In this document: piece by piece, positions 1-8,165 of the stretch
How positions within the stretch are numbered: position 1 is the first letter of the stretch
How the letters are laid out: the number at the start of each line of letters is the position of its first letter
Source of the DNA: Paenibacillus_AR mesotrionivorans
Lineage (GTDB): Bacteria > Bacillota > Bacilli > Paenibacillales > NBRC-103111
Direction of reading: 5' to 3'
NCBI RefSeq assembly: GCF_046098205.1
Contig: NZ_JBJURJ010000027.1
Location: 1 to 64,000 of the forward strand
DNA: 64,000 nucleotides
Program-made: the position numbers and the translations under genes
The notes under the pieces: generated by a model
Seen by the model: the letters and a program-made list of their open reading frames with translations, nothing else
What the model was told of the DNA's origin: nothing
The model's database searches: none

Positions 1-69
1 CGTTTATTTGCTCCCGCGCCACGTGCTCCGACCCTGCTAAACCGGAGGGCTTGACAAAAACGTTCATAG

Positions 70-207
70 CAACGAATCTCAGCCACTCTATTTGTCCCAA
101 TTGGCCCCAAAATGCTGCCAAAACGGGGAATAACGCGTGTGAGAATCGTTAGATTTCTAACAGATGCGTTTTTCGCCAAATAGTGTGTGTGAGATTCATT
201 AGCCCGC
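70..207. repeat. Interspersed palindromic repeat, copy A
   Basis: This stretch before the first gene holds short units reading AACGAATCTCAGCCACTCTATTT in one orientation, followed by inverted partners ending GTGTGAGATTCATTAG. It is the first of at least eight copies of one intergenic repeat family in the window. Positions 1-69 and 208-261 show no gene that I can support. Confidence 0.7.
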
Positions 208-261
208 TGCACCAAAGACGGATGAAGTGCCGGAAAGTTCGGTTAATAAACAAACTAACTG

Positions 262-290
262 TTGTCAGATCCAAACCCTGGAAATATACT
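262..290 (+). promoter_or_regulatory. Sigma-A type promoter of the serine hydrolase/ABC operon
   Basis: TTGTCA at 262-267 and TATACT at 285-290 are separated by exactly 17 bases. The site lies about 85 bases before the start codon at 375. It is the best promoter match upstream of the operon. Confidence 0.6.
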
Positions 291-374
291 TAAAACAAGA
301 ACGGCTCATCATGATATGAAAGGGCTTACTTCTCCCGCTTCTCTCATCCATCAACAATCTTCAAGGAGGCTATT

Positions 375-1568
375 ATGCTGCATACCGCAGGCATTACCGA
401 CTGCTCACCGGCAGAGGTCAACTACGACGCTTCAAGGATTGAGGTTCTGCAAGCTCACTTCCAGCAGCTCATCGACCAGAAAAAAATTCAAGCTGCCGCC
501 TACTGTGTGTCCCGCTACGGAAAAACCTTCATACATGGAGCGGTAGGCCCGCTCTCCTTCCGGGAGCATTCCACAGAGCCGCTGCTGCCCACCTCCGTGC
601 ACAGCGTTGCCTCCATCACCAAAGCCGTGACCACCGTGGCCATCGCCAAGCTGGTGGAGGACGGCGTTCTCCGGTTCGATATGCCGGTTGGGGCTATTCT
701 GAAGCTGTTTGACGTGGCGCCCTTCAACAAAATCGATATCTACGGCCTGCTGACCCATACCTCGGGGATGTTTCCCGATTGCGCGGAAAGCATTCCGTAT
801 CATAAGTCCTACTGGCAGCTGATCGATGAATACTTCAACACCTATAAACCCGAAGATGGAGAACCGGATTGGCTGAAAGCGTCCCTTAGCTGCGGAGTCA
901 ACAAACTGCCGGGCGAGGAATGGCAATACTGCTCCTTCGGCTTCTGCATTCTAGGCGAAGTCATCCGGAAGGTGACCGGCATAACGGCCGAGCAGTACAT
1001 TGAAGAAAACATCCTCAAACCGCTTGGTATGAAGGACTCGGTTTTTGAGCTGACACCGGAGCTGGCCAAACGCCATATTATCCGAAACGAACGGTATGAG
1101 TTAATTGGAAAAGCACTGCTCGACGGCCAACCGCCGGAAATCTCCCCTGTTGAGAAGCTGTGGGATACAATTGTCCCCAAAACCGGCGGAGGCCTGATGT
1201 CGACACCTGCGGATCTGATCCGGTTCGCCAACATGCTCCTGGGTATGGGCAGACTGGGAGAAACCCGGATTCTGGGCCGCAAAACGGTAGAGAAAATCAC
1301 CACCCGGACGCTCTATGGAGTTCCCGATCATTGCTGGAACGCAGATGTCAAGGACAGAAGCTACGGCATCGGCTTGGACATGAAGCAGGGCCCGGCCTTC
1401 CTGTATTCCCCCACAACGTATCTCCATGAAGGGGCAGGCGCCTGCTCCATGGTCATCGACCCCACGGAGCAGTTGGCCGCCGTATGGTTCGTGCCTTTTG
1501 TCGATAACAATTGGCGTGCAGAGGCTCTGTTCAATGTGTCCAACATCATCTGGTCGGGCATCATCTGA
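375..1568 (+). CDS. Beta-lactamase-family serine hydrolase (class C/PBP4*-like)
   Basis: The 397-residue protein has the marks of the serine beta-lactamase/transpeptidase fold. An SxxK motif (S80-I-T-K83) supplies the nucleophile and general base. A YxN-like motif reads Y185-C-S187, and an HEG motif sits at 351-353 in place of KTG. No signal peptide is visible, so it probably acts in the cytoplasm as an esterase or peptidase and is not a resistance enzyme. The start is set by AGGAGG at 363-369. Its stop overlaps the start of the next gene (TGATG), so it is translationally coupled to an ABC-2 exporter. The substrate is unknown. The Y-x-S in place of Y-x-N is a common variation in this family. 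Confidence 0.85.
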   Translation: MLHTAGITDCSPAEVNYDASRIEVLQAHFQQLIDQKKIQAAAYCVSRYGKTFIHGAVGPLSFREHSTEPLLPTSVHSVASITKAVTTVAIAKLVEDGVLRFDMPVGAILKLFDVAPFNKIDIYGLLTHTSGMFPDCAESIPYHKSYWQLIDEYFNTYKPEDGEPDWLKASLSCGVNKLPGEEWQYCSFGFCILGEVIRKVTGITAEQYIEENILKPLGMKDSVFELTPELAKRHIIRNERYELIGKALLDGQPPEISPVEKLWDTIVPKTGGGLMSTPADLIRFANMLLGMGRLGETRILGRKTVEKITTRTLYGVPDHCWNADVKDRSYGIGLDMKQGPAFLYSPTTYLHEGAGACSMVIDPTEQLAAVWFVPFVDNNWRAEALFNVSNIIWSGII

Positions 1569-2386
1569 TGAACAGCCTGAAGCATCATTTGCGGGTATGC
1601 CAGGCGGTAGCGGATGTGACCTACAAGGAATGGAGTGCCTACCGAACCCATTCCATGGTGTCCATCATCGTCGGACCGGTTTATTTTATGGTGCAGATGT
1701 TTATTTGGACGGCGGTGTATGGAGATCATACCACCTTGGGTGGGATCGATCTGCCGCGGATGATCCGGTACTTCGGTGCCACGGCGCTGATCGGCTACCT
1801 GACCATGGACTTCGCCGATTGGAACCTGTCCATGCTGGTGCGCACCGGCAAGTTCCTGACCTTCCATCTGCGTCCGGTCCATCACCGCTCCTTTGCCTTG
1901 TTCCAAAAAGTCGGGCACCGGCTTTTGGGATTCCTGTTTGAATTTTTGCCGTGTCTGTTGATCTTCATCTTCCTGTTTGGAGTGGATATGCGGCCCGCAA
2001 GCTTTTTATGGACTTCCATTTCGGTGATGCTGGCCTTTCTGATGGTATTCTATGTGAACTACACCATCGGCCTCACTTCGTTCTGGCTTGTCCAGTCGGA
2101 TGGAATACGAGGCGCGTTTATGCTGGTTTCCGGCATTTTTTCCGGCGCGCTGATTCCCCTGGACTTTTTTCCTCATTGGCTTCAGGTGGCGCAGTTTTTC
2201 CTGCCTTTCCAGTATATGGCCTACATGCCTGCCATGGTGTTCACCGGGCAGTATTCACTGGGCGGCATCCAGCTTCCCATTGAGCATATTGTCGGGATTC
2301 AGGCGCTTGCCGTACTGGTGACGTACGGGTTCAATGAGCTGATCCGGCGTCTGGCCATGAAGCAGTTTACCGCTGTCGGAGCGTAA
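1568..2386 (+). CDS. ABC-2 type exporter permease subunit (COG4587-like)
   Basis: The gene encodes an integral membrane protein of 272 residues with about six hydrophobic segments, for example around the motifs FEFLPCLLIFIFLFG and GIFSGALIPLDFFPHW. It is the first of two permeases next to a matching ATPase, the usual arrangement of COG4586/4587/3694 exporters. The ATG at 1568 shares its A with the TGA of the preceding hydrolase gene. A longer frame opening at 1511 lies inside that gene and is less likely. The natural substrate of these transporters is not established. Confidence 0.8.
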   Translation: MNSLKHHLRVCQAVADVTYKEWSAYRTHSMVSIIVGPVYFMVQMFIWTAVYGDHTTLGGIDLPRMIRYFGATALIGYLTMDFADWNLSMLVRTGKFLTFHLRPVHHRSFALFQKVGHRLLGFLFEFLPCLLIFIFLFGVDMRPASFLWTSISVMLAFLMVFYVNYTIGLTSFWLVQSDGIRGAFMLVSGIFSGALIPLDFFPHWLQVAQFFLPFQYMAYMPAMVFTGQYSLGGIQLPIEHIVGIQALAVLVTYGFNELIRRLAMKQFTAVGA

Positions 2387-2416
2387 AGCCGTTATGCCAG
2401 GAAAGGACAGATCCCC

Positions 2417-3199
2417 ATGAAACGGTACTGGGATGTATATAAACAATGTCTGTATTCCGCTCTGCTGTCGGCGTCGGCCTACCGGATGAATTTTTTCGTC
2501 AGCAGCCTGATTACGCTGGTGAGCAATATTCTGTTTCCGCTGGTGACACTGCTGATATACCGGGCTGGCGCCAGCTTTTCCGGCTGGAGCTTTTATGAGG
2601 TGCTGCTGATCCAGTCTGTTTTCACCATGTCCAGCGGATTGTCCAGCCTGATTTTTGGCGGCGTGATGTGGACCACCAACCATCTTATCCGGGAGGGCAG
2701 CTTTGAGGTGGTTCTGCTGAAGCCCCTGAACCCGCTGTTTTTTATTGTGGCCACTACCTTCTCCCCGGACAACGTCGGATTATTCTTGGGCGGAGCCACG
2801 CTGTTTGTGATTGCCATTGCGCATGTGAGTGCCATTCCGGCGTTTCTCTGGCTGCAGTTTGTGGTGCTGTTTGCCGCGGGGACAGCCGTGTTGGCAGGAT
2901 TATCCCTGATGATGGCCGCCATGTCCTTCAAGTGGGTGGGTAACTCAAGAATATCTGAGCTTGCCGACAGTGTGCTTCAGTTCGGGAAATATCCGCTGAC
3001 CATTTTCCCCAAGGCTGTACAGGCTTTGGCAACCATGATCATCCCGGTGGGGATGGTGGGTTTCTTCCCTGCGTCCGCGCTACTGGGGCGGGTGCAGGCT
3101 GCGGATTTTGCCGCGGTGCTGCCTTGTTTCCTCTTCATGGGAGCAGGGATATGGGCCTACCGGCATATGATACGATTGTACGAGGGGGTAGGCGGATGA
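2417..3199 (+). CDS. ABC-2 type exporter permease subunit (COG3694-like)
   Basis: This 260-residue hydrophobic protein has about six predicted membrane spans and is paired with the preceding permease. The start ATG at 2417 follows a purine-rich GGAAAGGACAG site, and the gap of 30 bases to the previous gene fits an operon. Its final codons overlap the ATPase gene by four bases (ATGA). Together the three genes should form a heteromeric exporter in the cytoplasmic membrane. The cargo cannot be read from the sequence. Confidence 0.8.
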   Translation: MKRYWDVYKQCLYSALLSASAYRMNFFVSSLITLVSNILFPLVTLLIYRAGASFSGWSFYEVLLIQSVFTMSSGLSSLIFGGVMWTTNHLIREGSFEVVLLKPLNPLFFIVATTFSPDNVGLFLGGATLFVIAIAHVSAIPAFLWLQFVVLFAAGTAVLAGLSLMMAAMSFKWVGNSRISELADSVLQFGKYPLTIFPKAVQALATMIIPVGMVGFFPASALLGRVQAADFAAVLPCFLFMGAGIWAYRHMIRLYEGVGG

Positions 3200-4218
3200 C
3201 GCCGGTTATTGACGTGAAGCACCTGACCAAAACCTATACAACCTACAAGCGGGGCAGCGGCATGGGTCAAACCGTCAAAAGCTTCTTCCACCGCGAAAAG
3301 GTTGTGGTGCATGCGGTCAACGATATTAACTTCAGCATCGGGCAGGGGGAAATCTGCGGGATTCTGGGGCCGAATGGAGCGGGGAAATCCACCGCCATCA
3401 AAATGCTCTGCGGCGCTCTTTATCCCACAAGCGGGGATATCAGGGTGCTGGACTGCTCACCTGCCAAGGACAGAAGACGGTATGTGGGCAAAATCGGCGC
3501 CGTTTTCGGCCAAAAATCCCAGCTGATCTGGGATATTCCGCCTATGGACAGCTTCCATATGAACAAGGCGATTTATGGAATTGCGGCCCGGGACTTCAGC
3601 AATCGTCTGGAGGAGCTGACAGAGCTGCTGGATATCCGGCATGTCATCGAAAAACCCACAAGAGTGCTATCTCTGGGTGAACGGATGAAATGCGAATTTG
3701 TCATGGCCATGCTGCACCAGCCGGAGATTCTGTTCCTGGATGAACCCACCATCGGTCTTGATGTAATTGCCAAGGTCAAAATCCGCGAGTTTGTGCGCCA
3801 AATGAACAGGAAGAAGAACATGACCTGTATTCTGACCACCCATGATCTGGAGGATGTAGAGGAGCTTGCCCATCGGGTTATTGTGATCAACCACGGAGAA
3901 AAGGTGTTTGACGATTCCCTACGGAGGCTGAGGCTGTTTCTGGGAGACAAGAAGCGGGTCAGCTTCACCTTTGTGGAGTCTGTCCGCGATACCGTGTTCG
4001 ACAATGCCCATACCACAGTAGTGGAGCGGCTGTCGGATTTCCAGCTGACCCTGGAGGTGGATACCGCCCAAATCTCCATCAGCGACTTTATTGAGGATAT
4101 CTCCCGCAAACACAGGTTCTCGGATATTTCTGTGAAGGAGCTCCCCATGCAGCAGGTGATCATGAACATCTATGAGAATGGGGAAAAAAATATAGATTCC
4201 ACTTCAGCCGCATTATGA
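3196..4218 (+). CDS. ABC-2 exporter ATP-binding subunit (COG4586-like)
   Basis: The 340-residue ATPase energises the two upstream permeases. Walker A is GPNGAGKST at about 58-66, the signature reads LSLGERMK at about 158-165, Walker B is ILFLDEP at about 178-184, and the switch histidine is in TTHDLED near 216. A leading segment of about 25 residues before the Walker A strand and a C-terminal regulatory tail are typical of COG4586. The ATG at 3196 overlaps the preceding stop as ATGA. An upstream in-frame ATG at 3124 lies deep in the permease gene and is rejected as the start. The TATAAT of the next promoter begins at the base after this stop codon. Confidence 0.88.
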   Translation: MTPVIDVKHLTKTYTTYKRGSGMGQTVKSFFHREKVVVHAVNDINFSIGQGEICGILGPNGAGKSTAIKMLCGALYPTSGDIRVLDCSPAKDRRRYVGKIGAVFGQKSQLIWDIPPMDSFHMNKAIYGIAARDFSNRLEELTELLDIRHVIEKPTRVLSLGERMKCEFVMAMLHQPEILFLDEPTIGLDVIAKVKIREFVRQMNRKKNMTCILTTHDLEDVEELAHRVIVINHGEKVFDDSLRRLRLFLGDKKRVSFTFVESVRDTVFDNAHTTVVERLSDFQLTLEVDTAQISISDFIEDISRKHRFSDISVKELPMQQVIMNIYENGEKNIDSTSAAL

Positions 4219-4244
4219 TATAATTGATAATGATAATCATTATC
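4196..4244 (+). promoter_or_regulatory. Fur box overlapping the methyltransferase promoter
   Basis: Positions 4226-4244 read GATAATGATAATCATTATC, identical to the classical 19-bp Fur consensus. A perfect -10 hexamer TATAAT lies at 4219-4224, with a weak -35 (ATTCCA) at 4196-4201 and a 17-base spacer. The Fur box therefore covers the expected transcription start. The expected behaviour is repression by Fe-Fur when iron is sufficient. Confidence 0.85.
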
Positions 4245-4276
4245 TAATTGATGCGAATTGGGGAGGGTTTCATCGG

Positions 4277-5065
4277 ATGGGGACATTTAAGGGAAACGTG
4301 GATTTTGCCACCATACCCGGTCATTGGGTTCTGGCGAACCTGGGAAAAACCGTGCTGCGGCCCGGGGGGATTGAGCTGACCCGGACGATGCTGGACCGTC
4401 TGGACATCTCGTCGAAGGATGCTGTTGTGGAATACGCCCCCGGTGTGGGTAGAACCGCCAAGCTGACACTCAGCCGCAAGCCGTATACGTATACGGCCAT
4501 CGAGCAGGACCAGGAGGCGGCAGCAGTAGTCATGTCCTATCTCAACGGAACCAGTCAGACCTGCGTAGTCGCCGATGCCCGAACCCCTCCCCTGCCGGAT
4601 AGCTCCGCCACCGTGATCTATGGCGAAGCCATGCTGACCATGCAGCCGGACCGGCTCAAGGAGCAGATCATCCGGGAGGCCCACCGTATGCTTCAACCGG
4701 GCGGCCGTTACGCCATCCACGAGATGTCCCTGCAGCCCAATGACATCCCCTCCGAGCTGAAGGATACCATTCATAAGGATGTTTCCAAGGTAATCCGGGT
4801 GAATGCGCGGCCCCTTACAGTGGATGAATGGAAAGGGCTGCTGGAGCAGAACGGCTTCCGTGTTATTGAAGTTCATACCGCGCCCATGCATCTGCTGCGG
4901 GTGAAACGCGTGATCACTGACGAAGGCGTGCTGGGCACACTGAAGATCGGGTACCGCTGCGCCACACGTGGAGGCGCCTTCAAGCGGGTCTCCGCCATGC
5001 GGCAGGTATTCATGAAATATGAAGAATATCTGGGTGCAGTGAGTATGATTGCCGTAAAAGAATAA
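4277..5065 (+). CDS. Class I SAM-dependent methyltransferase, Fur-controlled
   Basis: The 262-residue protein has a Rossmann methyltransferase motif I, VVEYAPGVGRT at about 50-60. A post-I acidic residue follows in YTAIEQDQ, and a motif resembling methyltransferase_11 (MLQPGGRYAIHEM) lies near 150-165. The substrate is not evident. GGGAGGG precedes the ATG at 4277, and a Fur box sits in the promoter, so the gene is expected to be induced under iron limitation. It is monocistronic, with a terminator just after the stop. Possible roles include modification of a metallophore or a membrane lipid, but nothing nearby supports either. Confidence 0.8.
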   Translation: MGTFKGNVDFATIPGHWVLANLGKTVLRPGGIELTRTMLDRLDISSKDAVVEYAPGVGRTAKLTLSRKPYTYTAIEQDQEAAAVVMSYLNGTSQTCVVADARTPPLPDSSATVIYGEAMLTMQPDRLKEQIIREAHRMLQPGGRYAIHEMSLQPNDIPSELKDTIHKDVSKVIRVNARPLTVDEWKGLLEQNGFRVIEVHTAPMHLLRVKRVITDEGVLGTLKIGYRCATRGGAFKRVSAMRQVFMKYEEYLGAVSMIAVKE

Positions 5066-5081
5066 ATGAATGGAACGCCTG

Positions 5082-5113
5082 CCCGCTTCGTATATGCGAA
5101 AGCGGGTTTTTCT
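5082..5113 (+). terminator. Rho-independent terminator after the methyltransferase
   Basis: The arms CCCGCTT (5082-5088) and AAGCGGG (5100-5106) form a GC-rich hairpin followed directly by a T-rich tract. It ends the Fur-controlled transcript 17 bases after the stop codon. Confidence 0.8.
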
Positions 5114-5152
5114 ATGCCTGGCGATAGCATTTACTTATAGCTGTTTATTACC

Positions 5153-5956
5153 CTACACACGATTATCAAGCTGGTATACTTGTAAAAAAGCGTTAAAAGC
5201 TCTGTCAGCAGCTTCTGTAAAAATGTTTGGAGTGATCCTGCAGCCGTCCAAGGATAGTTTTGGCACAGTAGCTGTGAACAAGGCCAGATGGATAGGCAGT
5301 TCATCCTTCACCTTGTAATGGCACCCATCTCTTACTAATAAACCTACTGATATAAGCTGCGAGGTATCAAAGTAAAATCTTGCCCCTGGTGAGTATTCAC
5401 AGTCAGCATCCATACAGATAAAGCCCTTTTCTCTGGAATTCACAACCACTTCCGGCGCAAGCCCTTCTCCCAGCATAATATAGTCCCGAAAATCCTCCGG
5501 GTCCCCCAATTTAGCACCAATTGGGCTGTCTTCCGATATATGACCCTCAGCTTTTACACGGGTCCAGGATTTTAATGCACCATCCCGAAGAATATGCTGC
5601 AATGCTGCAGGCGGTGCACTATGTATTAAGTACTTTGGTTCATAATAGCGCAGAAATGGATCACGTAAACGATGTCCCAGGTATACTTTCTGCGCCTCCT
5701 CGTAATGTTCCGGATCTGCTGTCAAAATCACATTCCGCCCATATCCCAGTTGATAAGAAATGTAATCCATCACCCGGAATTGCCATCCTTCATAACATTT
5801 GCTCACTGTGAGCTGAAAAAGAATGGTTTTCCGGGTTATCATGGAATACTCCAAATTCTCTGCAATTACTAGCTGAACCCAACTGCTGTCGTATAAGCCA
5901 TCTTCACTGAAGGGATTTTGTTCCGGAAGCTTCCCGGAAAAGTAGAGGTTGCCCAC
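5153..5956 (-). CDS. Uncharacterised protein, possible ART/RNA 2'-phosphotransferase-like fold
   Basis: I do not recognise this 267-residue protein with certainty. The central part contains YLIHSAPPAALQHILRDGAL (about residues 100-120). This resembles the first motif of ADP-ribosyltransferase-fold proteins such as KptA and DarT, in which a histidine precedes an I-L-x-x-G-L turn. Later strands (APEVVVNSREKGFI and ARFYFDTSQLISVGLL) fit a small alpha/beta fold. I chose the GTG at 5956 because AGAGAGGTGGG lies at the right distance upstream. The ATG at 6019 would overlap the divergent GNAT gene. No partner gene is apparent. Confidence 0.5.
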   Translation of the reverse strand: MGNLYFSGKLPEQNPFSEDGLYDSSWVQLVIAENLEYSMITRKTILFQLTVSKCYEGWQFRVMDYISYQLGYGRNVILTADPEHYEEAQKVYLGHRLRDPFLRYYEPKYLIHSAPPAALQHILRDGALKSWTRVKAEGHISEDSPIGAKLGDPEDFRDYIMLGEGLAPEVVVNSREKGFICMDADCEYSPGARFYFDTSQLISVGLLVRDGCHYKVKDELPIHLALFTATVPKLSLDGCRITPNIFTEAADRAFNAFLQVYQLDNRV

Positions 5957-5995
5957 TCCCAAACCCCACCTCTCTATAATAATGGAGGATTTACC

Positions 5996-6751
5996 ATGAT
6001 TATTTTGCAAATCCCGCAATACGGATTAATTAAGCCCATGCTGGTTGATATTCCCGGTTGTCTATGGATGATTACCGTTATGGAGCAGCAGCATATTGGA
6101 AAAATATACGTTGACCGGATGCCAGATCCCCAGTCCGTTTATGTGGAGTCCCCCTATTTTTTATATTACATAGGCGGAGCTTTTCAGGAGGTTTTTTTAG
6201 ATGAAGTCATGGTCCATATCATATCGGACTTGATCCCGGCCGGAGAAACAAGGCCTGTTTTTGTTTTCTCAAGCAGCGCGGAATGGAAGCAGAGCACCCA
6301 CCAATACTTAGAGCCCTGCAACCGTTCTACGTTCGGCCCTTACTTAACCAGGCGTTTGCACCACCTCAATCACGAAGCTTATTCCGAGTTTAAACGGAAC
6401 TTGCCCCCTGCTCCCGATTCATATTCGATCACCCTTAGCCAGGACAACGGACAATGTACTGTCCGCGCCATGCACGACGGCACAGAAGCTTGTTTCTGCC
6501 GGGATGGCGGACAGGGACTGGGTTATATGGATTTGGACGTATTTACCCATCCTGCCCATCGGCATAAAGGTTTAGCTGCTATTTGTTGCTCTGTATTAAT
6601 CGATTATTGTTTGGAGCAGGAACTTATTCCTCAGTGGGGGTGCTGGACCGTGAATGTCCCTTCGTGCAAGCTAGCAGCGAAGCTTGGCTTCCGCATTACC
6701 GCTGAAACGGAAGTCAACTTTGCAGAGATTCAAAAAGAGCATACAATTTGA
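5996..6751 (+). CDS. GNAT-family N-acetyltransferase
   Basis: The 251-residue protein has an N-terminal extension and a C-terminal GNAT core. The acetyl-CoA loop reads HPAHRHKGLAAICCSVLI, a variant of the R/Q-x-x-G-x-G/A motif, preceded by the strand GYMDLDVFT. The closing segment WTVNVPSCKLAAKLGF is typical of the family (N-x-x-S-x-x-L-A-x-K-L-G-F). Overall it resembles the FeeM-like/PF12746 type. The ATG at 5996 is preceded by GGAGG at 5984-5988, and TATAAT lies at 5975-5980. The gene is divergent from the uncharacterised gene on the left. The substrate is unknown. Confidence 0.8.
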   Translation: MIILQIPQYGLIKPMLVDIPGCLWMITVMEQQHIGKIYVDRMPDPQSVYVESPYFLYYIGGAFQEVFLDEVMVHIISDLIPAGETRPVFVFSSSAEWKQSTHQYLEPCNRSTFGPYLTRRLHHLNHEAYSEFKRNLPPAPDSYSITLSQDNGQCTVRAMHDGTEACFCRDGGQGLGYMDLDVFTHPAHRHKGLAAICCSVLIDYCLEQELIPQWGCWTVNVPSCKLAAKLGFRITAETEVNFAEIQKEHTI

Positions 6752-6777
6752 CACACCACTCTCGTGACCTATTTTCT

Positions 6778-7032
6778 CTAATGCTTCCAACGCTTCAGCG
6801 TCGGGAATAACTCTCTCATTTCTCTTCTGAGGGTAGCTGCATCGGGACCATCCGGCCCCTTCATCCGGAAGGGGATACAGCTTTCAATCATCTCTTCCAT
6901 GGACTCATCCTTGCCGAATTGGCCGTCCGTGAAGCAATGCAAGCAGTAATCCTCATTGGGCGTTTTGTCCTTATTAGTTCCGTACAGCTCCCCGGTCATT
7001 ACCATTCCACAGCTTTGGCATACTTTTTCCAT
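6778..7032 (-). CDS. Small zinc-ribbon protein (PF12674-like)
   Basis: This 84-residue protein begins with CQSCGM (Cys5, Cys8) and continues with YCLHCF about 20 residues later, giving a four-cysteine zinc ribbon. The rest is acidic then basic, with a short helical tail (LRREMRELFPTLKRW). The same arrangement is seen in the putative zinc-ribbon family of Firmicutes, whose function is not established. AAAGGAGGCTT precedes the start. The gene is convergent with the GNAT gene and lies 25 bases downstream of the HTH-VOC gene, so the two may be co-transcribed. Confidence 0.75.
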   Translation of the reverse strand: MEKVCQSCGMVMTGELYGTNKDKTPNEDYCLHCFTDGQFGKDESMEEMIESCIPFRMKGPDGPDAATLRREMRELFPTLKRWKH

Positions 7033-7057
7033 CGAAAAGCCTCCTTTTTAGGTTAAA

Positions 7058-7645
7058 CTACCCACCCGTTACTTCTATCACATTTCCATCTGGATCATGG
7101 AGATGGAAATAATAATAGGTCGGACTGGCTTGTTTAATCTCCGTTATTTCCCCGATAGCCAAATCCTTAAGGCGTTCATGCTCAATGGACAAATAATTCA
7201 CCCAAAAATTCAGAACGAACTTGTAATCCCCGTTTCCTCTATAATCATGGCCCGGTAAATTTGCTTCATTCATTAAGGAAATACATTGATGATCAAAGAA
7301 AAACTCTGCGAATATCGTACTGTTCTTCGTGGAAACCGTCATACTCAAGAGCTGTTCGTAAAACGCAATCGATTTCTGGAAATCCTTCACGATCAGATAG
7401 ATGGACCCCAGATGCAGCTTATTGTTTTTGGCGCGGATTTCCCGTGCCTTCGAATCCATCAGTAAATCATCTGTGGATACAGAAAACAAAAGACTCATTT
7501 GGATAATCTTATCTACCTCAGGGTAACTCTGGCCTAGCTCCCATTTGGATACGGACTGACGGGAAACCGACAGCTTTTCCGCCAGCTGCTCTTGTGAAAG
7601 CCTATTTTTAAGACGATACTTCTGAATGTTCGCTCCCAGCTCCAT
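7058..7645 (-). CDS. XRE helix-turn-helix regulator fused to a VOC/glyoxalase domain
   Basis: Residues 1-65 form a HTH_3 domain (LSQEQLAEKLSVSRQSVSKWELGQSYP), the type common in Bacillales stress regulators. Residues about 77-195 form a vicinal-oxygen-chelate domain: it starts LGSIYLIVKDFQKSIAFYEQLL and ends FHLHDPDGNVIEVTGG, the standard glyoxalase/bleomycin-resistance termini. A single polypeptide of 195 residues therefore joins DNA binding to a small-molecule-binding fold. It could be a one-component sensor in which VOC binds the effector, or a VOC enzyme with its own regulator. The ATG has GAGGAGCAG upstream. Confidence 0.82.
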   Translation of the reverse strand: MELGANIQKYRLKNRLSQEQLAEKLSVSRQSVSKWELGQSYPEVDKIIQMSLLFSVSTDDLLMDSKAREIRAKNNKLHLGSIYLIVKDFQKSIAFYEQLLSMTVSTKNSTIFAEFFFDHQCISLMNEANLPGHDYRGNGDYKFVLNFWVNYLSIEHERLKDLAIGEITEIKQASPTYYYFHLHDPDGNVIEVTGG

Positions 7646-7812
7646 AACTGCTCCTCCTCTACAAGAAAATTATAGTATAAAGGAAGATGCCGGAAAACCA
7701 ACTGGCAGCAGAAGGTTGTCAACCATGAGTTGCTGTTTCATTTTTCTTGGATGTTCAATTATATATTTGTACGGTAAAATGGATGCAGCAACCAATTAGA
7801 GGAGGAAGTGTC

Positions 7813-8154
7813 ATGGATAATTTAATAGAACTGGAGAATCTTTTAAAAAGGGTAAATGAATTTAACTGGTCAGATTCGTTATATTTGCCGGCAGATGACG
7901 TATGGGACTTAACCACTAAAGGGCTAGTTCTGGACCCTGATGATGTTGAAGATGAGGAGGATGATGTTCCAAAGCTGGCCAAGGAACATGACATGATTGA
8001 TGCGCTGTCCATTCAAACCATTCAAGGCATCGTCAAAAATGCTTACGAGCAAAAAAGCGATTGTACGGTTGAAGAATTAGTAGAGGCGTATTTATATTAT
8101 TTTGATCACGATGCTTATATTGATTTTGAGAAGCAAGCTGCAAATAATTCTTAA
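7813..8154 (+). CDS. Small acidic protein of unknown function
   Basis: The product has 113 residues and is strongly acidic, with a run DDVEDEEDDVPKLA in the middle and aromatic residues toward the C-terminus (AYLYYFDHDAYIDF). I cannot assign a function. The beginning (FNWSDSLYLPADDVWDL, then VLDPDD) resembles small immunity-like or DUF7716-type proteins, but that is memory and not proof. The ATG at 7813 follows GGAGGAAGTG at 7801-7810. The frame opening at 7747 has no ribosome binding site. The gene converges on the ABC permease at 8166. Confidence 0.65.
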   Translation: MDNLIELENLLKRVNEFNWSDSLYLPADDVWDLTTKGLVLDPDDVEDEEDDVPKLAKEHDMIDALSIQTIQGIVKNAYEQKSDCTVEELVEAYLYYFDHDAYIDFEKQAANNS

Positions 8155-8165
8155 ATCCTAATCGT

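Noticed and set aside
375..1568. Antibiotic-resistance beta-lactamase
   Set aside because: The protein has no secretion signal and has HEG in place of KTG, so it is better called a serine hydrolase.
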